Source: Endoryza sp044226045 (GTDB lineage: Bacteria; Bacteroidota; Bacteroidia; Chitinophagales; Chitinophagaceae). Taken from it: a DNA stretch of 64,000 nucleotides. This document shows, in pieces, positions 24,924-33,014 of this stretch. Position 1 is the first letter of the stretch. Every line of letters starts with the position of its first letter. The DNA lies in contig JBGAHR010000003.1 of assembly GCA_044226045.1 (NCBI GenBank), positions 1-64,000 on the forward strand, given 5' to 3'. The position numbers were made by a program, and so were the translations under genes. The notes beneath the pieces are model-generated. The model did not search any database and was not told the origin of the DNA. It saw only the letters and a program-made list of their open reading frames with translations.

Positions 24924-26267
24924 TCAAAAATTCAAAATAAACGCCGTTCCTTCACCCACCACGCTGTGTACCTGGATATTTCCTTTGTGGAGCATCATGA
25001 TTTGTTTGCAGAGGCTTAATCCTATTCCGCTACCGCTTTTTTTGGTGCTGAAGAAAGGAATGAAGATTTTATCGAGGAGTTCTTCGGAGATGCCTGTGCC
25101 GTTATCGGCAATTTTTATTTGTACGCGTTTATTGAGCAGGGCAACAGCCGATAAAGTAATGCGGGGCTGATCAGTTTCCTTTACTGCGTCCATGGCATTT
25201 ACGAGTAGGTTGATTAAAACCTGCTCAATCAGATTGGAGTCCACATCCAGCATCAGTTCAGGGTCTTTGAGGATCACTTCCAGTTCGATGCCTTTCTGTT
25301 CGAGCATGGGCATCATGAGGTTGTTGAGGTTTTCGAACAGGTCTCTCACATATACTCTTCGTAAATTAGGCGTAGTGATCTTGTTCAGGTTTCTGTAAGT
25401 CTGTGCAAACTTCAACAATCCTTCGCTGCGTCGCTGGATGGTTTCCACACCCAGTACCAGGTCATCGTATCCGCTTTGCCGGTCTGGATTTTCCGATTGG
25501 TTGGATTTATGAAGCTGGCGCTTGAGGGTTTCTGCCAGCGAAGAAATGGGCGCCACGGAGTTCATGATCTCATGAGTCATTACGCTCAGCAGTTTTCTCC
25601 AAGCCTGCGCTTCTGTTTCATCAAGGGTTTCGCTAACGTTTTGGAAAGCGATCAGTTTGAAAATCCTGTTTTCGGTCTGGAAAGCAGAAGCCGTCATCAG
25701 GATTTTGGATTGATTGTTTTCACGTGTAAGGGTAACCACTTTATGTTCGCCTGTTCGCAGTACCAGTACTTCTTTATATAAAGACGGTTCTCTTTTTTCC
25801 AGCGAATGAATGGTTCGCAGGTAGGGGATAGCCAGCATTTTCTTCAATGGTTCATTCATCCAGCTGATATCGCCGGTAGCGGTTTCGTATGATAAGATGC
25901 CGGTATCTACCAGTTCCAGGATTTGCTGCAGGTACTGGTACTGCATTTCCTTTTCACGGCTGATGACCTTAAAAGTGGTATTGATCTCATTGAAACTTTG
26001 CCGAAGCGGTTGTATTTCCAGCGGGGCATGCTTTACATCGAAGTTTCTCGAGAAGTCACGATAATGAATGGCTTCTACAAACTGGGCTACTTCGTCCTGC
26101 GCTTTTTTGTTGAAACGATAAAAATCCAGTAACTGAAGAATGATAACGAATACTGCCAGGATCATATAAACATATTCCCCTCGTACGAATGTATAGGAAG
26201 CCGCACTGAGCGTAATAAAAAGGAAAAAAACCCTAAATACAATCCTCCATTCGTACTTTTTAAACAT
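24924..26267 (-). CDS. Membrane sensor histidine kinase, NtrB-like
   Basis: A 447-residue kinase, ATG at 26267 (protein MFKKYEWRIVFRVFFLF; the frame extends 18 codons upstream without a better start). Two membrane helices lie within the first 45 residues with almost no periplasmic loop. A HAMP/linker segment and a PAS-like domain (LELVDTGILSYETATGDISWMNEPL) follow. The H box is SVMTHEIMNSVAPISSLAETL, with the phospho-acceptor His in MTHE. The N box is EQVLINLLVNAMDAV, G1 is IKIADNGTGI and the final lid FIPFFSTKKSGSGIGLSL. It is transcribed after the sigma-54 response regulator (214-bp gap), which is its likely partner. The stimulus is unknown. Control of the permease array is inferred. Confidence 0.92.
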   Translation of the reverse strand: MFKKYEWRIVFRVFFLFITLSAASYTFVRGEYVYMILAVFVIILQLLDFYRFNKKAQDEVAQFVEAIHYRDFSRNFDVKHAPLEIQPLRQSFNEINTTFKVISREKEMQYQYLQQILELVDTGILSYETATGDISWMNEPLKKMLAIPYLRTIHSLEKREPSLYKEVLVLRTGEHKVVTLTRENNQSKILMTASAFQTENRIFKLIAFQNVSETLDETEAQAWRKLLSVMTHEIMNSVAPISSLAETLKRQLHKSNQSENPDRQSGYDDLVLGVETIQRRSEGLLKFAQTYRNLNKITTPNLRRVYVRDLFENLNNLMMPMLEQKGIELEVILKDPELMLDVDSNLIEQVLINLLVNAMDAVKETDQPRITLSAVALLNKRVQIKIADNGTGISEELLDKIFIPFFSTKKSGSGIGLSLCKQIMMLHKGNIQVHSVVGEGTAFILNF

Positions 26268-26314
26268 CGGTTGAGTAGTGTTTGTTTGTGGTTTGTCGTT
26301 TATGCTGGCACGAC

Positions 26315-26427
26315 AATTCAAAAGTCAAAAATCAAAAGTCAAAAATCAAAAGTCAAAAATTTCAACAACTTAAAAACGAGGGCATTTAATTTCCTTTTTT
26401 TGCATTTTTACTTTTGACTTTTGAATT
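26315..26427. repeat. Tandem 14-mers and inverted repeat between regulator and kinase
   Basis: CAAAAGTCAAAAAT is repeated three times in tandem at 26319-26360, and AATTCAAAAGTCAAAA (26315-26330) is exactly inverted at 26412-26427. It resembles the inner arms of the repeat at 12644-12726. It lies in the 214-bp gap between the response regulator stop and the kinase start on the minus strand, so it could reduce read-through to the kinase. Confidence 0.7.
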
Positions 26428-26481
26428 TTTAATTCGTCATTGCATTGCCTCATTGACCAATTGGCACATTGTCTCATTACT

Positions 26482-27843
26482 TTATATATCGTACTTACTG
26501 AGCCTCCTGTACAGTGCTGTTCGTGTTAGTCCCAGTTCGCGGGCGGCCTTGGTAATATTTCCGTTGTGTTTTTCTATGACTTTGAGAATGGTGTTTTTTT
26601 CCAGGGTACTGAGTCGCAGGTCTTTTGGATCCTCGCTGATTTCCGGGGCGGATTCCAGCGGTGAGAATATCAGATCTCTTCCACTGAGCACTTCCTTGTC
26701 GGCCATGATCACGGCGCGTTCGATGGTGTATTGCAGTTCGCGAACATTACCGGGATAGTGATACTGGTGAAGTTTTTCAATGGCAGACTGATCGAACTGT
26801 ATCTGTGGCTTCATGTATTTATCGGCATAGAGCTGCGCGAAATGATTGGCGAGTTTCAGGATATCCTGTTCCCTTCTTCTTAAAGGCGGAACCGTGATTT
26901 CTACGGTATTGATCCGATAGATAAGATCCTTTCTGAACCTGTTTTCGTTACCCAGTTCAGACATGGGCAGGTTGGTGGCGCAAATAAGGCGTATGTCTAT
27001 CGGAACCGGTTGATTGGATCCGAGCCTTGTAACCTGCCGGCTCTGCAGCACCGTTAACAGTTTGGCCTGCTGTTGCAGGGAGATATTGCCAATCTCATCC
27101 AGGAACAAGGTGCCGCCATTGGCTGCTTCAAACCGGCCCATTCTGTCTTCACGCGCATCGGTGAAGGCTCCTTTTTTATGACCGAACAGTTCGCTTTCGA
27201 AAAGTGTTTCGGTGAGGGCACCTACATCCACTTTAATAAATGGTTTTTGGGCGCGCAGGGATTTCTGGTGTATGGCTTTTGCGATGAGGTCTTTACCGGT
27301 TCCGTTTTCTCCCAGGATCAGGATGTTGGCATCGGTAGGCGCCACTTTATCGATCTTGTAAAAAATGTCCTGCATTACTTCGGAATCGCCGATCAGTTCG
27401 GTGCCGATGATGGAATCGTTGCTTAACTGAAAGGCCGCGGAAGATTTACCGCTTTCTTTTTGCCGGAGGGCTTCCTTGATGGTGGTGATCAGTTTTTCAT
27501 TGTGCCAGGGTTTGATCACAAAATCGGAGGCTCCTTCCTTAAGGGATCTGACTGCCAGGTCAATATCGCCATAGGCCGTGATCATGATAACCGCGGCATT
27601 CGATTTCATTTCCTTGATCTTGCGTAACCAGAACAGGCCTTCATTACCTGTGTGGATAGAGCTCGTAAAGTTCATATCCAGCAGGATCAGGTCAAAACTC
27701 TGACGCGACAGCAGCCAGCGAAGGTTTTCGGGATTCTTTTCGGTAAGTATCTCTTTGACCTCGGGTTTCAACAGCAGTTTTACGGCGGTCAGCACATCGG
27801 TGTCATCATCTATCACCAGTATCGAGGCATTTTTCAAAACCAT
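26482..27843 (-). CDS. Sigma-54-dependent response regulator, NtrC family
   Basis: A 453-residue activator. Receiver domain: residues 6-125, phospho-acceptor D56 in LILLDMN, acidic pocket DDD at 12-14, K111 in VIKPW. AAA+ domain: about 145-380, Walker A GENGTGKD at 178-185, the sigma-54-contacting GAFTDA loop at 225-230, Walker B LFLDE at 246-250, and an arginine-finger region near FRKDLIYRI. The Fis-type helix-turn-helix is at about 425-450 (GNITKAARELGLTRTALYRRL). All residues needed for phosphorylation and sigma-54 activation are present. It is transcribed divergently from the adaptor gene at 28172, and the intergenic gap holds paired palindromes and a -24/-12-like element. It is therefore the best candidate to switch on the permease array. 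Confidence 0.95.
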   Translation of the reverse strand: MVLKNASILVIDDDTDVLTAVKLLLKPEVKEILTEKNPENLRWLLSRQSFDLILLDMNFTSSIHTGNEGLFWLRKIKEMKSNAAVIMITAYGDIDLAVRSLKEGASDFVIKPWHNEKLITTIKEALRQKESGKSSAAFQLSNDSIIGTELIGDSEVMQDIFYKIDKVAPTDANILILGENGTGKDLIAKAIHQKSLRAQKPFIKVDVGALTETLFESELFGHKKGAFTDAREDRMGRFEAANGGTLFLDEIGNISLQQQAKLLTVLQSRQVTRLGSNQPVPIDIRLICATNLPMSELGNENRFRKDLIYRINTVEITVPPLRRREQDILKLANHFAQLYADKYMKPQIQFDQSAIEKLHQYHYPGNVRELQYTIERAVIMADKEVLSGRDLIFSPLESAPEISEDPKDLRLSTLEKNTILKVIEKHNGNITKAARELGLTRTALYRRLSKYDI

Positions 27844-27957
27844 GACGGGAAAAATAATTTAGGTCTGTTTGATGCAACATTTTCCAACTACAAGTATACC
27901 ATAATTACAATGGCATGGCAATTAATTTTTTAGCTATTGGAAAGCCCCACTACTGAC

Positions 27958-27995
27958 TGTATCAAAAGCGGACAGTTTGTGTACGGTAGCGTACG
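27958..27995 (+). promoter_or_regulatory. Paired activator sites upstream of the adaptor operon (site A)
   Basis: Two inverted repeats, TGTATCAAAAGCGGACA (27958-27974) and TGTACGGTAGCGTACG (27980-27995), both of the form TGTnnC-N4/5-CGnAC, with centres about 21.5 bp apart (two helix turns). The same arrangement occurs before the permease genes at 46583 and 61855. It sits in the 328-bp gap between the divergent NtrC-like regulator (ending at 27843) and the adaptor (28172). Upstream activator sites of sigma-54 regulators look like this. Confidence 0.65.
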
Positions 27996-28048
27996 GGAAA
28001 CAAAAGCATCTTCTTGATAAATAACTGAAAACCAAAAAGCAACAGGGC

Positions 28049-28064
28049 TGGCACATTGTTACGG
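28049..28064 (+). promoter_or_regulatory. Candidate sigma-54 promoter for the adaptor operon
   Basis: TGGCAC at 28049-28054 matches the -24 element exactly. The -12 element is poor (TACG where TTGC is expected; TTAC occurs one base early). It begins 54 bp after the end of the paired sites A, the same distance as at site C. The mRNA leader would be about 108 bp. Confidence 0.4.
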
Positions 28065-28171
28065 TTACTGTAATGGATTTTTCGAATGTTATGTTAGTCA
28101 TCCCGTGCTTCTATGGGTTGGTCATGGGGCACGGGTATTTTAGAAACAAGAACAATTAAACAGTAATTAAG

Positions 28172-29425
28172 GTGGACAGAGTTATTCAAAAAAAGAAATG
28201 GACTTCAAAGAAGATTCTTACGATCGCAGGTATTGTAGCAGTGGTCGCACTCATTCTCGCGAGCTATTATTACACCTCCGGTAAGCCAAAGCTGAATGTT
28301 GATCTGGAACGTATTACTATCAGTGAAGTTATTAAAGGCCCCTTCCAGGAAACCATTCCGGTGAACGGGGTGGTAATGCCGCTGACAACCATTTACCTCG
28401 ACGCGAATGAAGGTGGACGAGTGGAAGAGAAATATGTGGAAGACGGTGCGATCATGAAAAAGGGCCAGCCGATCATGCGCTTGTCCAATACCGATCTGGA
28501 ATTATCGCTGGTGAATCAGCAAACTAACGTATTCAACCTGCTTACCCAGATGCAGATCTCACAGAACGCGGCCCAGCAGAACACCGTTAGCCGTCGTACT
28601 CAATTAACAGATGCGGAAAGCCAGTTAAAAGAAGCCGAACGCCTGTATAAATTAAACAAGAAACTGTACGACGAGAAAGTGATCGGATACCAGGAATTCA
28701 AAAAATCTGAAAACGATTACAACTATTACCTGGAAAGAAAAAGACTCAGCGACCAGGTAATGGCCCAGGATTCCATTTCTACCCGTCAGCAGCTCACGCA
28801 GGCCAGGCAATCCTTCGAGGGATCGCAAAACGCCCTGAACGTGATGCGTAAAAAAGTGGAAGACCTCGTTGTAAGAGCACCGGTAGATGGTCAGTTGACC
28901 TCACTGGATGCCGAGATCGGTCAGTCAAAAAATAAAGGACAGCGCCTCGGTCAGATAGATGTACTCAGCGGATTTAAAGTGAGGGTGGATGTGGATGAAC
29001 ATTATCTTTCGAGAATCACTACCGGACTGTTCGGAACTTTCACGTTTGCCGGAAAAGATTATAAACTGGAGATCAAGAAAGTATTTACACAGGTAACCAA
29101 TGGCAGATTCCAGGTTGATATGGAGTTCGTAGGGACTGTACCGCAGGGCATTCGCCGTGGTCAAACCCTTCAGATCCGCCTTGCCTTCAGTGATGAAGTG
29201 GATGCCATCCAGGTAGCAAAGGGTGGGTTCTATCAGCAAACCGGTGGAAACTGGATCTTCAAAGTGTCTGACGACGGTACCACAGCGTATCGGGTAGACA
29301 TCCAGCTCAATCGGCAGAACCCGGATTTCTATGAAGTGGTGAAAGGCCTGAAGCCCGGTGATAAGGTAATTACCAGCAGCTACGAGAATTACGAAAAAAT
29401 GCAGGAGCTGGTACTTAAAAAGTAA
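28172..29425 (+). CDS. HlyD-family periplasmic adaptor (membrane fusion protein)
   Basis: A 417-residue adaptor that links an inner-membrane ABC exporter to the outer membrane. The start is GTG 28172 (MDRVIQKKKW). One membrane anchor lies at about residues 15-33 (ILTIAGIVAVVALILASYYY). A lipoyl/barrel-sandwich first half starts VNGVVMPLTTIYLDANEGGRVEEKYVEDGAIMKKGQPIMRL. A long helical hairpin runs from about 115 to 230 (SQLKEAERLYKLNKKLYDEKV). The second lipoyl half is LVVRAPVDGQLTSLDAEIGQ. The beta-barrel and membrane-proximal domains follow. No TolC-like gene is visible in the window. It is the first gene of the permease regulon, with the ATPase 300 bp downstream; it is the only adaptor for thirteen permeases. 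Confidence 0.93.
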   Translation: MDRVIQKKKWTSKKILTIAGIVAVVALILASYYYTSGKPKLNVDLERITISEVIKGPFQETIPVNGVVMPLTTIYLDANEGGRVEEKYVEDGAIMKKGQPIMRLSNTDLELSLVNQQTNVFNLLTQMQISQNAAQQNTVSRRTQLTDAESQLKEAERLYKLNKKLYDEKVIGYQEFKKSENDYNYYLERKRLSDQVMAQDSISTRQQLTQARQSFEGSQNALNVMRKKVEDLVVRAPVDGQLTSLDAEIGQSKNKGQRLGQIDVLSGFKVRVDVDEHYLSRITTGLFGTFTFAGKDYKLEIKKVFTQVTNGRFQVDMEFVGTVPQGIRRGQTLQIRLAFSDEVDAIQVAKGGFYQQTGGNWIFKVSDDGTTAYRVDIQLNRQNPDFYEVVKGLKPGDKVITSSYENYEKMQELVLKK

Positions 29426-29479
29426 CCTTTCTTATTGTCCGTTCGTCCTATGAGTTGCCAAACCAATAAATATCATTTT

Positions 29480-29689
29480 ATGAAAGTGTCTGTTCTGCTC
29501 GTTTTTTTGCTGGGTCTCCAGAGTTGCCTGCCGGCAACCATTCACGAGGCCAATGTATGTGACGGATTACCGACTGTTAAAGAAGGCTCGTCGCAGGTAA
29601 ACGAAGAGGGGGAAGAACAACCTGCCGCTACCAAGGCAGAAGAGGCAGACAAAACACTGATGATGTATCGACTGTTACATGCATTTTAA
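29480..29689 (+). CDS. Possible small lipoprotein between adaptor and ATPase
   Basis: ATG 29480 opens 69 residues: MKVSVLLVFLLGLQSCLPAT, a hydrophobic segment ending in a lipobox-like LLGLQSC, then an acidic Glu-rich tail (GSSQVNEEGEEQPAATKAEEADK). The frame also extends to starts at 29450 and a TTG at 29435. It lies between adaptor and ATPase, in the same orientation, 40 bp before the ATPase. There is no family I recognise. Support is the signal sequence, the operon position and the gene-like spacing. It may be non-coding. Confidence 0.45.
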   Translation: MKVSVLLVFLLGLQSCLPATIHEANVCDGLPTVKEGSSQVNEEGEEQPAATKAEEADKTLMMYRLLHAF

Positions 29690-29728
29690 TTTTATTTCTA
29701 TCATCTATAACAATACAAATTCGATTCA

Positions 29729-30406
29729 ATGATCAAGATTACCGACCTGGAAAAGACGTATCGTACGGAAGAGGTAGAGACCGTTGCACTGAACAAGCTG
29801 ACCATCGATGTTAAAGAGGGTGAGTTTGTGGCAGTGATGGGCCCTTCCGGATGCGGCAAATCAACACTGCTGAATATTTTGGGATTGCTGGACGACCCCG
29901 ATGCGGGAAGTTTCATCTTCAACGGCATTGAAGTTTCCAAATTCAATGAAAGAAAAAGGGCCGACCTGCGTAAACACAATATCGGGTTCGTGTTCCAGAG
30001 CTTTAACCTGATCGATGAACTGACTGTTTACGAAAATGTGGAATTGCCACTTATATATACCGGTGTGAAAGGCGCTGATCGTAAAAAAAGGGTGGAAGAG
30101 GTGCTGGACAAGATGCAGATTATGCATCGTCGTAACCACTATCCCCAGCAGCTGAGCGGTGGTCAGCAACAGCGTGTGGCAGTAGCCCGTGCAGTGGTGA
30201 ATAAACCCAAGCTGATCCTGGCGGATGAACCGACCGGTAACCTCGATAGCAGCAATGGTAATGAAGTAATGCAAATGCTGACGGATCTCAACGAACAGGG
30301 AACTACTATTGTAATGGTTACCCACAGTGAGCATGATGCCCGTTTCAGTCACCGTATCATCAGAATGCTCGATGGTCATACGGTTACCGAAAACATCCTG
30401 ATCTGA
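29729..30406 (+). CDS. ABC transporter ATP-binding protein, MacB/LolD type
   Basis: A 225-residue ATPase, the only one in the window. Walker A GPSGCGKST (residues 38-46), Q-loop VFQSFNLIDELTVYENVELPL, signature LSGGQQQRVAVARAVV (about 141-156), Walker B LILADEPTGNLDS, H-loop VMVTHSEHDA. This belongs to the LolD/FtsE/MacB subfamily, which pairs with FtsX-fold permeases and drives mechanotransmission rather than classical transport. Thirteen permeases follow, and no second ATPase gene is seen. It presumably energizes the first permease and possibly several or all of them. This is inference. Confidence 0.95.
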   Translation: MIKITDLEKTYRTEEVETVALNKLTIDVKEGEFVAVMGPSGCGKSTLLNILGLLDDPDAGSFIFNGIEVSKFNERKRADLRKHNIGFVFQSFNLIDELTVYENVELPLIYTGVKGADRKKRVEEVLDKMQIMHRRNHYPQQLSGGQQQRVAVARAVVNKPKLILADEPTGNLDSSNGNEVMQMLTDLNEQGTTIVMVTHSEHDARFSHRIIRMLDGHTVTENILI

Positions 30407-30410
30407 CAAG

Positions 30411-30428
30411 GATCCGGGTAACCGGATC
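30411..30428. terminator. Hairpin 1 between ATPase and first permease
   Basis: A perfect 7-bp stem GATCCGG / CCGGATC with loop GTAA, directly after the ATPase stop and followed by GTGATTTTGT. The T-tract is short. It may be a weak terminator or an mRNA-processing/stability element that sets the ratio of ATPase to permease mRNA. Confidence 0.45.
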
Positions 30429-30473
30429 GTGATTTTGTATCGAATTTATTTTAGTACGCAGGCTGGTGTAAAA

Positions 30474-30496
30474 ACCGCCTGCGGCCGAAAGGCGGT
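30474..30496. terminator. Hairpin 2 between ATPase and first permease
   Basis: A perfect 7-bp G/C-rich stem ACCGCCT / AGGCGGT with a 9-base loop (GCGGCCGAA), 22 bp before the permease ATG at 30518. It could mask the ribosome-binding region or act as an attenuator. It is not followed by a T-run, so full termination is unlikely. Confidence 0.4.
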
Positions 30497-30517
30497 CAAA
30501 TCCTTAGTAGTATAGCC

Positions 30518-32935
30518 ATGATTAAAACTTATTTGAGAATAGCTTTCAGAAACCTTCTCAGGCACAGAATCTATTCCCTGATCAACGTATCGGGTCTTTC
30601 CATCGGCATTGCTTCCTGCCTGCTCATTTTTATTGTTGTTCGTTATGAACTGAGTTACGATAAATTTCAGGCAAACTACGACAGGACTTACCGCGTGGTG
30701 AGTACCGGAAAAAGAGCCGATGGAACCCAGGCTCATAATCCCGGTGTTCCCGTTCCGGCCTATGAAGCGTTGAAGGCCGACTTCCCGCAAATTGAAAAAA
30801 TTGCCCCGGTCAATTCCAGTTCACAGACCCTGGTTGCGGTGTTGGGTAATAATCCCAACTCAGAAGTGGCTCTTTCCAAAAAATTTATTGAAGAAAGAAT
30901 TTCCCTGTTTACTTATCCGGAATACTTCGACATTTTCAATGCCAGGTTCCTGGCAGGTAATGCTTCTGTGCTCAGGGATCCCGAAAGCATGATTCTCGAC
31001 AAGAGCGCTGCGGATAAATATTTTGGCAACTGGCAAACAGCCATGGGACAATACCTCAAGATCGACAACAACATGGTACTGAAAGTGGCAGGCATCATTG
31101 AAGATGCACCACTCAACTCCGATTTCCCGGTGCCGATGTTTTTTTCCTATGAGATGTTTAAAAAGTTTCCGGACGTTTACGGATACACGACAGATTGGGG
31201 AAGCCTGAGCAGCAACCACCAGGTATATATATTACTGCCCAAAAATGTTACTGCCGCCAGCGTACAATCGCTGATGCCGGCCTTTGTGAAAAAACATATC
31301 AAGGATGAGCGCCGTGTTCAGATGTTGCAACCGTTAAAGGATATGCACTTCGACATCCAGTATGGAACCTTTGGCGATCATAGCGTCAGCCGGTCCATCC
31401 TGTGGACGCTTTCCCTGATTGCCGTATTGATCATCATCATGGCTTCCATCAATTTTGTGAATCTGTCTACCGCACAGGCCGTGGGGCGCAGCAAGGAAGT
31501 GGGCATCCGTAAAGTATTGGGCAGCCAGCGTGTGCAGTTGATCCTGCAGGTAATGGGTGAAACCTTCCTGATTGTATTGTTCTCGGTATTGATAGCCGGG
31601 GCTTTGGCCAAACTTGCTATTCCGTTTCTTACAAAGATTGCCACCGTACCCGATAACCTGCCTGTGTTTACCCTCCAGAACCTGCTGTTTCTCGCAACTG
31701 TGCTGGTGATCGTTACACTGTTGTCCGGAATTTATCCCGCATTGATCGTTTCCGGATTCAAGCCTGCCATGGCATTGAAGAACAAGATCTCTTCCGCCAG
31801 CATTGGAGGCATTTCCCTCCGGAGAATTCTGGTGGTGACACAATTTGCCATTTCGCAAGTGCTGATCATTGGTACTATTGTGGCCGTTAGCCAGATGAAT
31901 TATGTGAGAGATGCCGATCTGGGTTTTAATAAAGAAGCGGTTCTTGTGATGCCTGCTTATACTGATTCATCATTGATATCCCGGATGAAACCTTTGAAAG
32001 AGCAATTGCTGGGTAATCCGGACGTCATCAGCGTATCTTTTGGCAGTGATGAAGTTTCTTCCAACAACAACTGGTCTTCCAATTTTGCATTCGATCATAA
32101 ACCCGATCAGGATTTTGATATTTACCACAAGTTCGGAGATGAAGACTATATCAAGACCTTCGGCCTTCAATTACTGGCCGGCCGAAACCTCGAACCTTCA
32201 GACACCATTCGGGAAGCTATCATTAACGAAACCCTGCTGCATAAACTCGGGTTGAAAGACCCTTCCCAGGCAATTGGAAAAGATATTCGGATTGGTAGTG
32301 GAAAATGGCTGCCGGTTGTGGGGGTAGTAAAAGACTTCAAGACAAACTCGCTCAGGGAATCGGTGAAACCAATTATGATTGCCAGCAGGAGAAGTTTTTA
32401 TTTCAACACAGCTGTTAAAGTAAAAACGGCCAATCTCTCCAATACCGTTGCCCATATACAGAAACTTTGGGAAAAAACATATCCCGAATACGCTTTCACC
32501 AGTCATTTCGTGGAAGAAACCATTGATCGGTTTTATCAGCAGGAAGCGCAGCTTTCACTTCTCTATAAAATTTTTGCGGGGATAGCTATATTCATTTCCT
32601 GCCTCGGGTTGTACGGACTGGTTTCTTTCATGGCCGCACAGAAAACAAAGGAAGTAGGCATAAGAAAAGTGTTGGGTGCATCTGTGGGAAACATCGTTTA
32701 CATGTTCTCGAAGGAATTCACCATTCTTATCACCATCGCGTTTGTGGTGGCGGCACCTGTTGCCTGGTACTTCATGAACAACTGGCTGCAGAATTTCGAG
32801 TTCAGAATCAAAATAGGAATGGGAGTGTTCGCGCTGGCGATCATTGCTTCGATACTGATCGCCTGGTTCACGGTGGGATATAAAGCCATCAGGGCCGCAT
32901 TGGTTAACCCGGTAAAGAGCCTTCGCTCGGAATAA
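30518..32935 (+). CDS. FtsX/MacB-type ABC permease 1
   Basis: An 805-residue fused permease: an N-terminal membrane helix (about 18-38, SLINVSGLSIGIASCLL), a MacB-like periplasmic domain (40-280), an FtsX three-helix block (about 285-430), a second helix plus periplasmic domain (430-680), and a second FtsX block (680-800). This gives eight predicted helices, unlike dimeric MacB, so one chain supplies both halves. The coupling motif SKEVGIRKVLGS follows FVNLSTAQ in the first block and TKEVGIRKVLGAS follows SCLGLYG in the second. The C-terminus is NPVKSLRSE. It is nearest to the ATPase and so its likeliest primary partner. It is most like permease 13 (both have STAQ/TTAQ and an HN-PGVP-like or NSGVPGP segment). 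Confidence 0.93.
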   Translation: MIKTYLRIAFRNLLRHRIYSLINVSGLSIGIASCLLIFIVVRYELSYDKFQANYDRTYRVVSTGKRADGTQAHNPGVPVPAYEALKADFPQIEKIAPVNSSSQTLVAVLGNNPNSEVALSKKFIEERISLFTYPEYFDIFNARFLAGNASVLRDPESMILDKSAADKYFGNWQTAMGQYLKIDNNMVLKVAGIIEDAPLNSDFPVPMFFSYEMFKKFPDVYGYTTDWGSLSSNHQVYILLPKNVTAASVQSLMPAFVKKHIKDERRVQMLQPLKDMHFDIQYGTFGDHSVSRSILWTLSLIAVLIIIMASINFVNLSTAQAVGRSKEVGIRKVLGSQRVQLILQVMGETFLIVLFSVLIAGALAKLAIPFLTKIATVPDNLPVFTLQNLLFLATVLVIVTLLSGIYPALIVSGFKPAMALKNKISSASIGGISLRRILVVTQFAISQVLIIGTIVAVSQMNYVRDADLGFNKEAVLVMPAYTDSSLISRMKPLKEQLLGNPDVISVSFGSDEVSSNNNWSSNFAFDHKPDQDFDIYHKFGDEDYIKTFGLQLLAGRNLEPSDTIREAIINETLLHKLGLKDPSQAIGKDIRIGSGKWLPVVGVVKDFKTNSLRESVKPIMIASRRSFYFNTAVKVKTANLSNTVAHIQKLWEKTYPEYAFTSHFVEETIDRFYQQEAQLSLLYKIFAGIAIFISCLGLYGLVSFMAAQKTKEVGIRKVLGASVGNIVYMFSKEFTILITIAFVVAAPVAWYFMNNWLQNFEFRIKIGMGVFALAIIASILIAWFTVGYKAIRAALVNPVKSLRSE

Positions 32936-33014
32936 CGGAATAACTACAGCAATAAAGACCAAATAACTAACCAAGGCCATATAACATTATATGGCCACAA
33001 ATATGGAGGGGAGT

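Noticed and set aside
26319..26360. Three tandem 14-mers that could be mistaken for a tiny CRISPR array.
   Set aside because: There are no spacers between the units, no cas genes, and the units are A-rich and also present in the intergenic repeat family.
28120..28140. GGGCAC followed by GGGTATTTTAG before the adaptor as a second -24/-12 candidate.
   Set aside because: The -12 element is TT instead of GC, and TGGCAC at 28049 has the better -24 and the same distance to the paired sites as the site C promoter.
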